Shown in pieces: positions 16,042 through 28,288 of a stretch of 64,000 bases of DNA. This DNA comes from Oerskovia jenensis (GTDB lineage Bacteria; Actinomycetota; Actinomycetes; Actinomycetales; Cellulomonadaceae). Below the pieces are notes generated by a model that was not told the origin of the DNA, ran no database searches, and worked only from the letters and a program-made list of their open reading frames with translations. A program made the position numbers and the translations under genes. Position 1 is the first letter of the stretch, and every line of letters begins with the position of its first letter. The stretch spans positions 434,001 through 498,000 of the forward strand of contig NZ_JAFBBO010000001.1 of the NCBI RefSeq assembly GCF_016907235.1. The letters run 5' to 3'.

Positions 16042-16479
16042 GTGACGACACAGGAGACTCCCCCGGGCGAGCGGCTCAGCCGCGCGTTCCAGCACCGGCT
16101 GAACGAGCTGTTCGCGAACAGGCAGCGTGCCGGACGCGGCGCGACCAACCGCGAGGTCGCGACCTGGATGACCGAGCACGGCTACGCCGTGAAGGAGGCA
16201 TACCTGAGCGCGCTGCGCGGCGGCCACCGCACCTCGCCCTCGCTGCGCATCATCGAAGGCCTCGCGGCGTACTTCGGGGTCGAGCCCAAGGACCTGCTCG
16301 ACACCGGCGAGGACCCCAAGAAGGAGCTGCGGCTCGCACTGTCGGACCACGGCGTCGAGGCCTTCGCGATGCGCGCCGAGGGCCTCTCGGCGGAGAACGT
16401 GCGTGCAGTCACCCAGCTCCTCGACCAGATGCGACGCATGCAGTCACTGCCTGCGGTCGACTCCGACGAGGAGCCGTGA
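16042..16479 (+). CDS. XRE-like helix-turn-helix regulator
   Basis: 145 aa. A helix-turn-helix domain covers about residues 15-80 (TNREVATWM, AYLSALRGGHRTSPSLRIIEGLAAYFGV), the type that precedes ImmA/IrrE peptidases in actinobacteria. The C-terminal 50 residues are helical and probably dimerise. Its stop overlaps the next start by 4 nt (GTGA), so both are cotranslated. By analogy with ImmR/ImmA and DdrO/IrrE, it would be a repressor cleaved or antagonised by the peptidase. The GTG start is supported by a -10-like box at 6 nt. Confidence 0.85.
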   Translation: MTTQETPPGERLSRAFQHRLNELFANRQRAGRGATNREVATWMTEHGYAVKEAYLSALRGGHRTSPSLRIIEGLAAYFGVEPKDLLDTGEDPKKELRLALSDHGVEAFAMRAEGLSAENVRAVTQLLDQMRRMQSLPAVDSDEEP

Positions 16480-16892
16480 CCGACCATCGCGCCTGGCTGG
16501 GCGCCGCCGGACTCGACCGCGCACGCAGCATCGACGAGGCGCGGGCGATCGTCGCCACCCGGCGCGGGCGACCCGTCGACGTCGTCGACGGCCCGCTCGG
16601 CGAAGGCGTCTCGGGGATGTGGCTCAGCCTGCCGGAGAGCGAGAAGATCCTCGTCAGCTCCGAGGCCGCCCTCTCCGCCCACCACCGCGGGCACATCATC
16701 GCCCACGAGCTCGTCCACATACTCGACGCGTGCGAGGACCCCACGGCACCCGCCCCCGGTCCGCAGCTGCGCAACCGCTACGAGGACCCGGTCGAGCACC
16801 GCGCCGAGTCCCTCGCGAGCGAGCTCATGATGTCGATCGAGGCGACAGGTGGTGTCGCGCACCGGCTCGCCGGGATGGAGCGGTACCGGTGA
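16476..16892 (+). CDS. ImmA/IrrE-like zinc metallopeptidase
   Basis: 138 aa. HIIAHELVHIL near residues 73-83 contains HExxH; a Glu in EHRAESLASELM further on is a plausible third zinc ligand. The length fits the minimal ImmA/IrrE peptidase. It overlaps both the XRE gene before it and the membrane protein gene after it by GTGA. In ImmR-ImmA or DdrO-IrrE systems such peptidases cleave the partner repressor in response to stress. Here the third gene could be the sensor or target. Such proteins are often annotated as toxin components; no toxin activity is evident. Confidence 0.82.
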   Translation: MTDHRAWLGAAGLDRARSIDEARAIVATRRGRPVDVVDGPLGEGVSGMWLSLPESEKILVSSEAALSAHHRGHIIAHELVHILDACEDPTAPAPGPQLRNRYEDPVEHRAESLASELMMSIEATGGVAHRLAGMERYR

Positions 16893-18022
16893 CCTACCTC
16901 GCCTTCCTGCTCTTCGCCGGGGCTGCGGGGTGGACCGCGCTGCGGCACCGGTCGCACCTCGACGGCGACCGCGGGCTCACCTGGGGGCTCGGGCTCGTGG
17001 CGGCGGCCTCCGCGCTGCGGATCGACGCCGTCGAGTCCTTCCTGCTGACCAGCGCCCCGGCCGGGGTCCACGAGCTCGCGAAGCACGCCCTGCTCGTCGC
17101 CGGCTGCCTGTGCATCGCAGCCTGGGTCCAGGGGACCCAGGGGCGGCGCCCCCGGCCGCGGCACGTCGTCGTCGGTGTGGCCTGCGTCGTGAGCGTTCTC
17201 GTCGTGGTCTTCGTCCTCAACGGGCCGTGGGAGCGGCGGGACTTCGACTTCCAGACCGCGGGCAAGCCCTGGATGGCCCTCTACTGGGCGACCTACTACG
17301 GCGCGTTCTGGTGGGCCACCGCGACGTTCGGCATCTCGACCCTGCGGGCCCGCGACGAGAGGCCCCGCGGCGCCCGCTGGGGCATGGACCTGGCGGCGGC
17401 CGGAGCGTTCGTCGGCGTCCTGTGGGCGCTGCTCAGCGCCGTCAACATCGTCCTGCAGGACCCCGAGGCCACCGAGCAGTTCCGCCTCCTGGGCGTGCGC
17501 ACCCGGTACCTCATCGCGGCGTCGAGCCTCCTGCTCACGATCGGGATCATGGGGCACCTGCTCACAGCAGCCCGGACCCGACGGCGACGACGCGCCGACC
17601 TCGGCGCCCTGCACGCCCACCTCGTGGACGCGGTGGCCGAGTCGCGGCTGCCCGCCGTCCGGCCCGAGGTCGCGGAGTACCACCGCACCATCGAGATCAT
17701 GGACGCGCTCGCGACCCTCGCCCGCTACTCCGCGCCACGCGACGCGGAGCAGGTCCGATCGCTGGTCGGCCGAGCGCCCGAGCCGGTGCTGCGTGCCCTG
17801 CAGATCGACGTCGCGGCGACCCGTCGCGGGATGGACGAGCGCCCACCGGTCCCGGCGGACTGGAGCGACTGGGTCACCGACGACCAGGCGCTGCGCGACC
17901 TCGGCCGCGCGTTCCGTGAGCAGACCAGCGAGCGGCGGGCGAACGTCCTCGTGGCCGTCCTCGGGCACGACGGCACGCTCGACCCGGACCCACCCGTCGA
18001 CGTCCGCGCCGACAACTCCTGA
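16889..18022 (+). CDS. Seven-helix membrane protein with cytoplasmic C-terminal domain, resembling the MAB_1171c family
   Basis: 377 aa from GTG 16889, overlapping the peptidase stop by 4 nt. About seven membrane segments in the first 230 residues (for example HALLVAGCLCIAAWVQG, YWATYYGAFWW, YLIAASSLLLTIGIMG). A soluble, mainly helical domain of about 140 residues follows (VAEYHRTIEIMDALATLARY). This resembles the family called putative MAB_1171c-like transporter, found in actinobacteria beside XRE and ImmA-like genes. No transport motif is evident. Coupling suggests it senses a membrane or small-molecule signal for the peptidase/repressor pair; this is inference. Confidence 0.7.
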   Translation: MTYLAFLLFAGAAGWTALRHRSHLDGDRGLTWGLGLVAAASALRIDAVESFLLTSAPAGVHELAKHALLVAGCLCIAAWVQGTQGRRPRPRHVVVGVACVVSVLVVVFVLNGPWERRDFDFQTAGKPWMALYWATYYGAFWWATATFGISTLRARDERPRGARWGMDLAAAGAFVGVLWALLSAVNIVLQDPEATEQFRLLGVRTRYLIAASSLLLTIGIMGHLLTAARTRRRRRADLGALHAHLVDAVAESRLPAVRPEVAEYHRTIEIMDALATLARYSAPRDAEQVRSLVGRAPEPVLRALQIDVAATRRGMDERPPVPADWSDWVTDDQALRDLGRAFREQTSERRANVLVAVLGHDGTLDPDPPVDVRADNS

Positions 18023-18052
18023 CCTCGCCCCCTTCGCACACCCCGGAGCCTC

Positions 18053-18682
18053 ATGCCCCGTCCCGCCGCTGCCGCCCCTCCCGCCGACGCACGGTCCGAC
18101 GCTCCCGTCCCCCGGTGGGCCGTCCTCGTGACGGAGGTGCTCGCCCCCGGATACACGGTCGCGGCCCTCGTCCTGGCGACCGCCCTGTACGCCTCGCCCG
18201 GCGCCTCCGGCCTCGGGCACGTCGCCCTCGCCGTGCTCCTGTGCGGAGGGCTGCCCTACCTGTTCGTGCACGGGCTGGCGCGCCTCGCGGTGCTCGAGTC
18301 CCGGCACGTGCGGCCCCGGGCACAGCGCATGGTCGTCTTCGCGGGGCTCGTCGTGATCGAGGTCGTGGCGATCGTCGTCCTGCACCTCACGGGGGCGCCG
18401 CCGCTGCTCACCCAGCTGCTCACGGCCTACCTCGCAGGCGTCGTGGCCCTCGCGCTCGTCACGCCCCTCGTCCGCGCCTCGGTGCACACGGGCGTGTTCT
18501 CGGTCGCGGCAGGCGTCGCGACCACGGTGTCGTGGTGGCTCACGGCCGGGCTGCTCGTCGTGGCCGTCGTCGTGGGCCTGGCCCGCCTCGGCGTGCGCGA
18601 CCACACGCGGACCGAGGTCGTCACGGGCCTCGTGCTCGGCGCGGTCGTCGGTGCGGTCGCGGCCAGGCTCCTGATCGGCTGA
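18053..18682 (+). CDS. PAP2-like membrane protein, possibly degenerate
   Basis: 209 aa; GGAG 4 nt before ATG 18053. Hydrophobic throughout with about six membrane segments. SVHT and RDHTRTEVVTG recall the second and third motifs of type-2 phosphatidic acid phosphatases (SxH and R-x5-H-like), but no KxxxxxxRP first motif is visible. It is therefore either a divergent lipid phosphatase or a non-catalytic relative. It starts 30 nt after the seven-helix protein and is probably the fourth gene of the cassette. Confidence 0.6.
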   Translation: MPRPAAAAPPADARSDAPVPRWAVLVTEVLAPGYTVAALVLATALYASPGASGLGHVALAVLLCGGLPYLFVHGLARLAVLESRHVRPRAQRMVVFAGLVVIEVVAIVVLHLTGAPPLLTQLLTAYLAGVVALALVTPLVRASVHTGVFSVAAGVATTVSWWLTAGLLVVAVVVGLARLGVRDHTRTEVVTGLVLGAVVGAVAARLLIG

Positions 18683-18769
18683 CGACGGACCTGGGAGCCG
18701 CTCCCGGGCGAGCGGCGCCGTCGGTCCGGGCTGGGCGGGTGGGCGAGCGCGCGGGCGAGTCCTGAACGC

Positions 18770-18799
18770 TTGACGTCCCCGCCGTCCCGGGGCGATCCT
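18770..18799 (+). promoter_or_regulatory. Promoter TTGACG-18-GATCCT of the leader frame/LysE unit
   Basis: TTGACG (18770-18775) is a good -35 with an 18-nt spacer to GATCCT (18794-18799). ATG 18806 follows 6 nt later, so the transcript probably starts at the ATG. Confidence 0.55.
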
Positions 18800-18805
18800 C
18801 GACCC

Positions 18806-18904
18806 ATGTCGACGACGCCCGCCCTCCGCCCGCTCGCCGCTCCCGCGCGACCTGCCGGCCGACAGCAGGGCCTGCGCCCGCGGCGACCTCACCGGGTCCG
18901 ATGA
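18806..18904 (+). CDS. Arg-rich 32-aa leader peptide coupled to a LysE exporter
   Basis: ATG 18806 is placed as a leaderless start 6 nt after a -10 box. The frame has 8 Arg in 32 codons and ends in TGA overlapping the exporter ATG (ATGA). The exporter has no Shine-Dalgarno of its own, so reinitiation is expected. No homology is recognised, and high GC makes Arg and Pro codons common by chance. Confidence 0.4.
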   Translation: MSTTPALRPLAAPARPAGRQQGLRPRRPHRVR

Positions 18905-19530
18905 CGGCCGCGCTCGTCGCGGGCCTGGTCGCCGGGTACGCGATCGCGATCCCCGTGGGCGCCATCGCGGTCTACCTCGTGACGCTCACCGCGCGCACCC
19001 GCTTCGCCGTGGGAGCCGCGGCGGGTCTGGGTACGGCGACCGCGGACGGCATCTACGCGACGGTCGCCGTGGTCGCGGGGGCCGTCGTCGCGCCGCTGGT
19101 CGCGGCCGTCCGCACCCCCCTCACGTGGGCGTCCGTCGCGGTCCTCGCGTTCCTCGCCTGGCGCACGTTCCGTCCGGCCCTCCAGCGCGTCCTGCCCGAC
19201 GGCGCCACGCCCCGCCCGGCGACGAGCGACACCACTCCCGTGCGCGCCTGGGCGACGCTGCTGGGGCTGACCCTGGTCAACCCCGCGACCGTGATCTACT
19301 TCGCGGTGCTCGTCGCGGGCGGGGCACTGAGCCCCGACGCGACCGGACCCGAGCGCGCGGTGTTCGTCGCCGCGGCGTTCGTCGCCTCGGCGAGCTGGCA
19401 GATGGTCGTCGCGGGCGGCGGCGCGGTGCTCGGGCGTGCCCTGACCGACGACAGGGGCCAGCGGGTCACGGCGGCCGTCGGCGGGCTCGTGATCCTGGGG
19501 CTCGCGGTGCACCTGGCGCTCGGGGCCTGA
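18901..19530 (+). CDS. LysE family exporter
   Basis: 209 aa, six membrane segments. Motifs: IAIPVGAIAVYLV at the N-terminus and GLTLVNPATVIYFAVLVAG in the middle, typical of LysE/ArgO-type exporters of basic or other amino acids. There is no ribosome binding site before ATG 18901; instead it overlaps the stop of a 32-codon frame. It is convergent with the nucleotidyltransferase gene. The last codons of both genes form an inverted repeat. Substrate not determinable; the Arg-rich leader hints at basic amino acids only weakly. Confidence 0.87.
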   Translation: MTAALVAGLVAGYAIAIPVGAIAVYLVTLTARTRFAVGAAAGLGTATADGIYATVAVVAGAVVAPLVAAVRTPLTWASVAVLAFLAWRTFRPALQRVLPDGATPRPATSDTTPVRAWATLLGLTLVNPATVIYFAVLVAGGALSPDATGPERAVFVAAAFVASASWQMVVAGGGAVLGRALTDDRGQRVTAAVGGLVILGLAVHLALGA

Positions 19531-19557
19531 CCAGTCCAGGGACGTCAGGCCCCGAGC
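19518..19557. terminator. Inverted repeat spanning both stop codons of convergent genes
   Basis: GCTCGGGGCCTGA (19518-19530) and TCAGGCCCCGAGC (19545-19557) are perfect 13-bp arms with a 14-nt loop. Each arm contains the stop codon of one gene, so a bidirectional terminator is built from the coding ends. Confidence 0.65.
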
Positions 19558-20396
19558 CGCACCGGGGCGTACCTCGCGACCGCCGACCGGAAGAACTCCG
19601 CGGCGCGCTCCCGAGCCTCCGTGCGGTCCCCTGTCACCGTGGGCTCACCCGTCCCGGCGGAGGCACCCGACCACGCCCCGACCTGCCGGGCGAGCTCGAG
19701 CTCGTCCGCCACGAACCGCGAGATCACCTCGGGGACCGCACCCGAACCCATCTCGCGCGTGACCGCCTTGAGGGCCACGAGCTCCTCGACCGCGTCCCGG
19801 AGCCCGACCGGCGCCTCCCCCTGCGCGAGCAGCGTCCGCAGGTCCATGGGCGGCATCGAGCCGGGATGGACCCTCAGCCAGCGCAGCACGGCCGCCGGCC
19901 GCAGCGCGTAGAACGCCTTCTTCAGGCCACGTCCACCGTCGGCCCAGCGCGCATGCTGCCCCGCACCGACGTGCGCGTAGTGGCGCACCAGCGCGGCGCG
20001 GTCGACGACGTCCCGCGCGAGCGCCAGGAGCTCGTCACGGAGCTCGGCGTCACCCCGGTACACGATCGGGGAAGCCAGCCACTCGACGAGCGTCGCGTTC
20101 CCTTTCACGAGGAGCCGGACCGCCTTGACCAGGTCCCACCCGTTGACGTCGAGCACCGGGTCGAGCGGCGTCTCGATCACATCGCGCCGCGGCCACGGGT
20201 CGAGGTAGTCCTCCGCGGTGCGCACGAAGACGAACCGGCAGTCGTAGTCGCTGTCGGGTGACGGAAAGCCCCATGCCCTGCTCCCGCTCTCGACCGCCCA
20301 CACGATCGCGACGCGTTCGCGGTCCGAGACCGCGTCGAGCCGGTCGTCGATCGTCGCGACGACGACGGGGTCCAGGGACGAGGGGATGGTGCGCAT
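19545..20396 (-). CDS. RlaP/YcgL-like predicted nucleotidyltransferase (COG3541 type)
   Basis: 283 aa. Polymerase-beta-like nucleotidyltransferase with ESGSRAWGFPSPDSDYDCRFVFVR: the GSRAWG loop and metal-binding DSDYD are at about residues 37-52. RlaP-family proteins occur beside RNA ligase/RtcB RNA repair genes or alone; no rtcB or ligase is nearby. The substrate nucleotide and target are unknown. ATG 20396 lacks a Shine-Dalgarno but lies 6 nt after TAGTCT, so translation is probably leaderless. Confidence 0.82.
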   Translation of the reverse strand: MRTIPSSLDPVVVATIDDRLDAVSDRERVAIVWAVESGSRAWGFPSPDSDYDCRFVFVRTAEDYLDPWPRRDVIETPLDPVLDVNGWDLVKAVRLLVKGNATLVEWLASPIVYRGDAELRDELLALARDVVDRAALVRHYAHVGAGQHARWADGGRGLKKAFYALRPAAVLRWLRVHPGSMPPMDLRTLLAQGEAPVGLRDAVEELVALKAVTREMGSGAVPEVISRFVADELELARQVGAWSGASAGTGEPTVTGDRTEARERAAEFFRSAVARYAPVRLGA

Positions 20397-20402
20397 GCGA
20401 GG

Positions 20403-20408
20403 AGACTA
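20403..20408 (-). promoter_or_regulatory. -10 box TAGTCT of the leaderless nucleotidyltransferase gene
   Basis: TAnnnT hexamer with 6 nt to ATG 20396. Confidence 0.5.
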
Positions 20409-20511
20409 GCGACGCGGTCGCCCGGCGGGCCAGTGCTTTGCCCCGGGTCCGCCACGACCCCCTGCTGCGGCCCCTCTCCGGGGTGAGCGCCGTCGTCGGG
20501 CAGGAACGACG

Positions 20512-20560
20512 AGGCCCCGGTGGCCGGTCGCGCGAGGAGCGCGGCCGGCCACCGGGGCCT
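20512..20560 (-). terminator. Terminator hairpin after pyruvate kinase
   Basis: A perfect 16-bp inverted repeat (AGGCCCCGGTGGCCGG) begins 25 nt after the pyk stop; inner bases may extend it. Confidence 0.75.
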
Positions 20561-20585
20561 TGCGTCGATCAGAGGTCAGCGCGGA

Positions 20586-22010
20586 TCAGACGTCCGTGCT
20601 GTCACCGATCCGGTGCACGAGGATCGAGTTCGTCGTGCCGGGCTGGCCCACGGGCGCTCCCGAGACGACGACCACGAGGTCGCCCACCTCGGCGAGGCCG
20701 TTGGCCTGCAGGGTCGTGTCGACCTGGCCGACCATCGCGTCGGTGTTGTGCACCTCGGGCACCTGGTACGTCTGGGTGCCCCACGTCAGCGACAGGACGT
20801 TGCGCACGTGCTCGCGCGGCGTGAACGCGAGCAGCGGGATCGACGAACGCAGACGGGACATGCGGCGAGCCGAGTCCCCCGACTGCGTGAACGTCGCGAG
20901 GTACTTCGCCCCGAGGATCTCACCGATCTCGGCAGCGGCACGCGTGATGGCGCCACCCCGCGTGTGCGGCGTCGAGCCGAGCGGAGCCATGCGCTCACGG
21001 CCCGCCTCCTCGGTCGCCACGATGATGCGGGCCATCGTCTCGACCGTCAGGATCGGGAACTCGCCCACGCTCGTCTCGCCCGAGAGCATGACCGCGTCGG
21101 CACCGTCGAGGACGGCGTTCGCGCAGTCGGAGGCCTCGGCGCGCGTCGGGCGCGGCGAGTTCGTCATCGACTCGAGCACCTGCGTCGCGACGATGACGGG
21201 CTTCGCGTTGCGGCGAGCCATCTCGACGATGCGCTTCTGCACGAGCGGGACCTGCTCCAGCGGGAGCTCGACCGCGAGGTCACCACGCGCGACCATGACA
21301 CCGTCGAACGCGTCGACGATCTCGGCGAGGTTCTCGACGGCCTGCGGCTTCTCGATCTTCGCGATGACGGGGACCGTGCGGCCCTCCTCGTCCATGATCG
21401 TCTTGACGTCGTCGAAGTCCGCCGCGGAGCGGACGAACGACAGCGCGATCAGGTCCGCGCCCAGACGGAGCGCCCAGCGCAGGTCGTCACGGTCCTTCTC
21501 GGACAGCGCCGGCACGGAGACCGCGACGCCCGGGAGGTTCAGACCCTTGTTGTTCGACACCGGGCCGGCGACCTCGACGCGCGTCACGACGCGCGGGCCC
21601 TCGACGGCGGTGACGCGGACGAGCACCTTGCCGTCGTCGATCAGGATGGGGTCGCCGACGCGCGCGTCGCCCGGCAGGCCCTTGTGCGTCGTGGAGACGA
21701 GCTCCTTGGTGCCGACGACGTCCTCGGTCGTGATGGTGAAGACGTCACCCTCGTTGAGCCAGTGCTTCTCGTCGCCGCCGAAGCGGCCCAGGCGGATCTT
21801 CGGCCCCTGGAGGTCGACGAGCACCGCGACGGAACGGCCCGACGCCTCGGCGGCATCGCGCACGCCCTGGTAGACGGCTGCGTGCTCCTCGGCGCTGCCG
21901 TGGCTGCGGTTGATCCGCGCCACGTCCATCCCGGCGTCGACGAGCGCCCGGAGCTGCTCCTTCGACTCGGTCGCGGGTCCGATGGTGCAAACGATCTTTG
22001 CTCTGCGCAT
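20586..22010 (-). CDS. pyk: Pyruvate kinase
   Basis: 474 aa; ATG 22010 is preceded by GGAG, and the protein begins RRAKIVCTIGPAT, the usual pyruvate kinase N-terminus. Visible motifs: INRSHGSAEEH near the N-terminus, VIAKIEKPQAVENL with the catalytic Lys, and MVARGDLAVELPLEQVP (metal and phosphoenolpyruvate binding). Catalyses phosphoenolpyruvate + ADP to pyruvate + ATP in glycolysis. The C-terminal domain is present, so allosteric control is possible. It follows gltD by 118 nt with a hairpin between, so its expression may be partly independent. Confidence 0.97.
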   Translation of the reverse strand: MRRAKIVCTIGPATESKEQLRALVDAGMDVARINRSHGSAEEHAAVYQGVRDAAEASGRSVAVLVDLQGPKIRLGRFGGDEKHWLNEGDVFTITTEDVVGTKELVSTTHKGLPGDARVGDPILIDDGKVLVRVTAVEGPRVVTRVEVAGPVSNNKGLNLPGVAVSVPALSEKDRDDLRWALRLGADLIALSFVRSAADFDDVKTIMDEEGRTVPVIAKIEKPQAVENLAEIVDAFDGVMVARGDLAVELPLEQVPLVQKRIVEMARRNAKPVIVATQVLESMTNSPRPTRAEASDCANAVLDGADAVMLSGETSVGEFPILTVETMARIIVATEEAGRERMAPLGSTPHTRGGAITRAAAEIGEILGAKYLATFTQSGDSARRMSRLRSSIPLLAFTPREHVRNVLSLTWGTQTYQVPEVHNTDAMVGQVDTTLQANGLAEVGDLVVVVSGAPVGQPGTTNSILVHRIGDSTDV

Positions 22011-22084
22011 TTCTCCAGCCTCGTTGTTCCTTCGTGTCCGGCGGAACCGGACCGCTTCGGGCCCCTGCCTGGGCCCCGTCTCCA

Positions 22085-22111
22085 CCCCGACGTCCTGACC
22101 GGACGCCGGGG
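22085..22111 (-). terminator. Hairpin between gltD and pyk
   Basis: CCCCGACGTCC pairs with GGACGCCGGGG (one mismatch, 5-nt loop), 17 nt past the gltD stop. Confidence 0.5.
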
Positions 22112-22128
22112 CGCGTCTCACTCCCCTG

Positions 22129-23587
22129 TCATGCTCTCAGCGACACGGTCGACGCGCGCACCGGAGCGGGCAGCTCGCTGCTGCCCTGCAGGTACGCGTC
22201 GACCGACGCCGCTGCGGCACGCCCCTCGGCGATCGCCCACACGATGAGCGACTGACCCCGGCCGGCGTCGCCCGCGACGAAGACGCCGGGCACCGTGGCC
22301 GCGAAGTCGTCGCCGCGCGCCACGAGCCCGCGCGTCGTCAGCTCGATGTCGGACTGGTCCGCGAGCGTCGCCGTCTCCGGCCCCGTGAAGCCCATGGCCA
22401 CGAGGACGAGATCGGCAGGGATCTCCTTCTCGGTGCCGGCCTTCGGGACGCGTCGCCCGTCCGGGAGGTACTCGGTCTCGGCGACGACGAGTGCCCGCAC
22501 CCGACCGTCCTCGTCCGCGAGGAACTCGACGGTCGACGCCAGGTAGGCACGGTCACCGCCCTCCTCGTGCGAGGACGAGACCTCGAAGAGGATCGGGTCG
22601 GTCGGCCAGGGCTGGCTCGCTGCCCGCTCGCGCGGCGGCTGCTTGCCGATCGCGAGCGTCGTGACGCTCGCGGCCCCTTGACGGAGCGAGGTGCCCAGGC
22701 AGTCCGAACCGGTGTCGCCGCCACCGATGATGATGACGTCCTTGCCCGTCGCGAGGATCTGGTCCTCGACCGTCCCGCCCGCGACCACCGTGTTGGCCTG
22801 GTGCAGGAACTCCATCGCGAAGTGCACGCCGTCGAGGTCGCTGCCCGGCACCTGGAGCGCACGCGGGATCGTCGCCCCCGTCGCGAGCACGACGGCGTCG
22901 AACCGGCGCCGCAGCTCGTCCCAGGTGATGTCCACGCCGATCTCCACGCCCGCGCGGAAGCGCGTGCCCTCGGCCTCCATCTGCGCGAGCCGGCGATCGA
23001 TGTGCACCTTCTCGAGCTTGAAGTCCGGGATGCCGAACCGCAGCAGACCGCCGATCGCGGCGTCGCGCTCGTAGACGACGACCGTGTGTCCGGCCCGCGT
23101 GAGCTGCTGTGCCGCGGCGAGTCCCGCCGGACCCGAACCGACGACCGCGACGGTCGAACCCGTGAGCCGCTGCGGCACGTGCGGCGTGACCAGACCCCGC
23201 GCGAAGGCCTCGTCGATGATCGAGACCTCGACGTTCTTGATCGTCACGGCCGGCTGGTTGATGCCGAGCACACAGCTCGACTCGCACGGGGCCGGGCACA
23301 CTCGACCCGTGAACTCCGGGAAGTTGTTCGTCTCGTGCAGCCGCTCGCTGGCCTCTGCCCACTGGTCGCGCCACACCAGGTCGTTCCACTCGGGGATGAG
23401 GTTCCCGAGCGGGCAGCCCTGATGGCAGAACGGGATGCCGCAGTCCATGCAGCGCCCCGCCTGCTCCTTGAGGAACGGCTGTCCCTCGACACGGTGCTCG
23501 TGGACGTCGCGCCAGTCACGCAGACGGACCTCGACCGGGCGGTTGGGCGGGAGCTCACGCTCCCGCACCTTCAGGAATCCGCGGGGA

Positions 23588-23595
<8 letters not shown>
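22129..23595 (-). CDS. gltD: Glutamate synthase small subunit
   Basis: 488 aa from GTG 23595 with GGAGG upstream, overlapping the gltB end by 8 nt. The N-terminal Cys-rich Fe-S region [17 protein letters not shown] is at about residues 49-66. The FAD fold has [14 protein letters not shown] and the NADPH fold [12 protein letters not shown]. It supplies electrons from NADPH through FAD and Fe-S clusters to GltB. Overlap with gltB ensures paired synthesis of the two subunits. Confidence 0.97.
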
Positions 23596-28147
<4,552 letters not shown>

Positions 28148-28167
28148 CAACACCGTCCTCACAGGCG

Positions 28168-28184
28168 CCCGGCCATGGGCCGGG
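28168..28184 (-). promoter_or_regulatory. Hairpin in the gltB 5' region
   Basis: CCCGGCC-CAT-GGCCGGG, perfect 7-bp arms, sits just upstream of the gltB ribosome binding region and could affect initiation. The preceding stretch to 28238 is AT-richer than its surroundings and includes CACAAT-like sequence, probably the gltB promoter; no exact start assigned. Confidence 0.35.
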
Positions 28185-28238
28185 CTTTGATCCAACTTGG
28201 GGGATTGTGGGACTTCATCGGCCCAACGGACATGACTG

Positions 28239-28266
28239 AACCTGCTGGATGGTTGTCCAGCGGGTT
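28239..28266 (-). terminator. Hairpin between lgt and gltB
   Basis: AACCCGCTGGA / TCCAGCAGGTT arms (minus strand, one G-T type mismatch) with a 6-nt loop, 22 nt after the lgt stop. Confidence 0.5.
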
Positions 28267-28288
28267 CGCCTATGAAAAGACGGATGCC

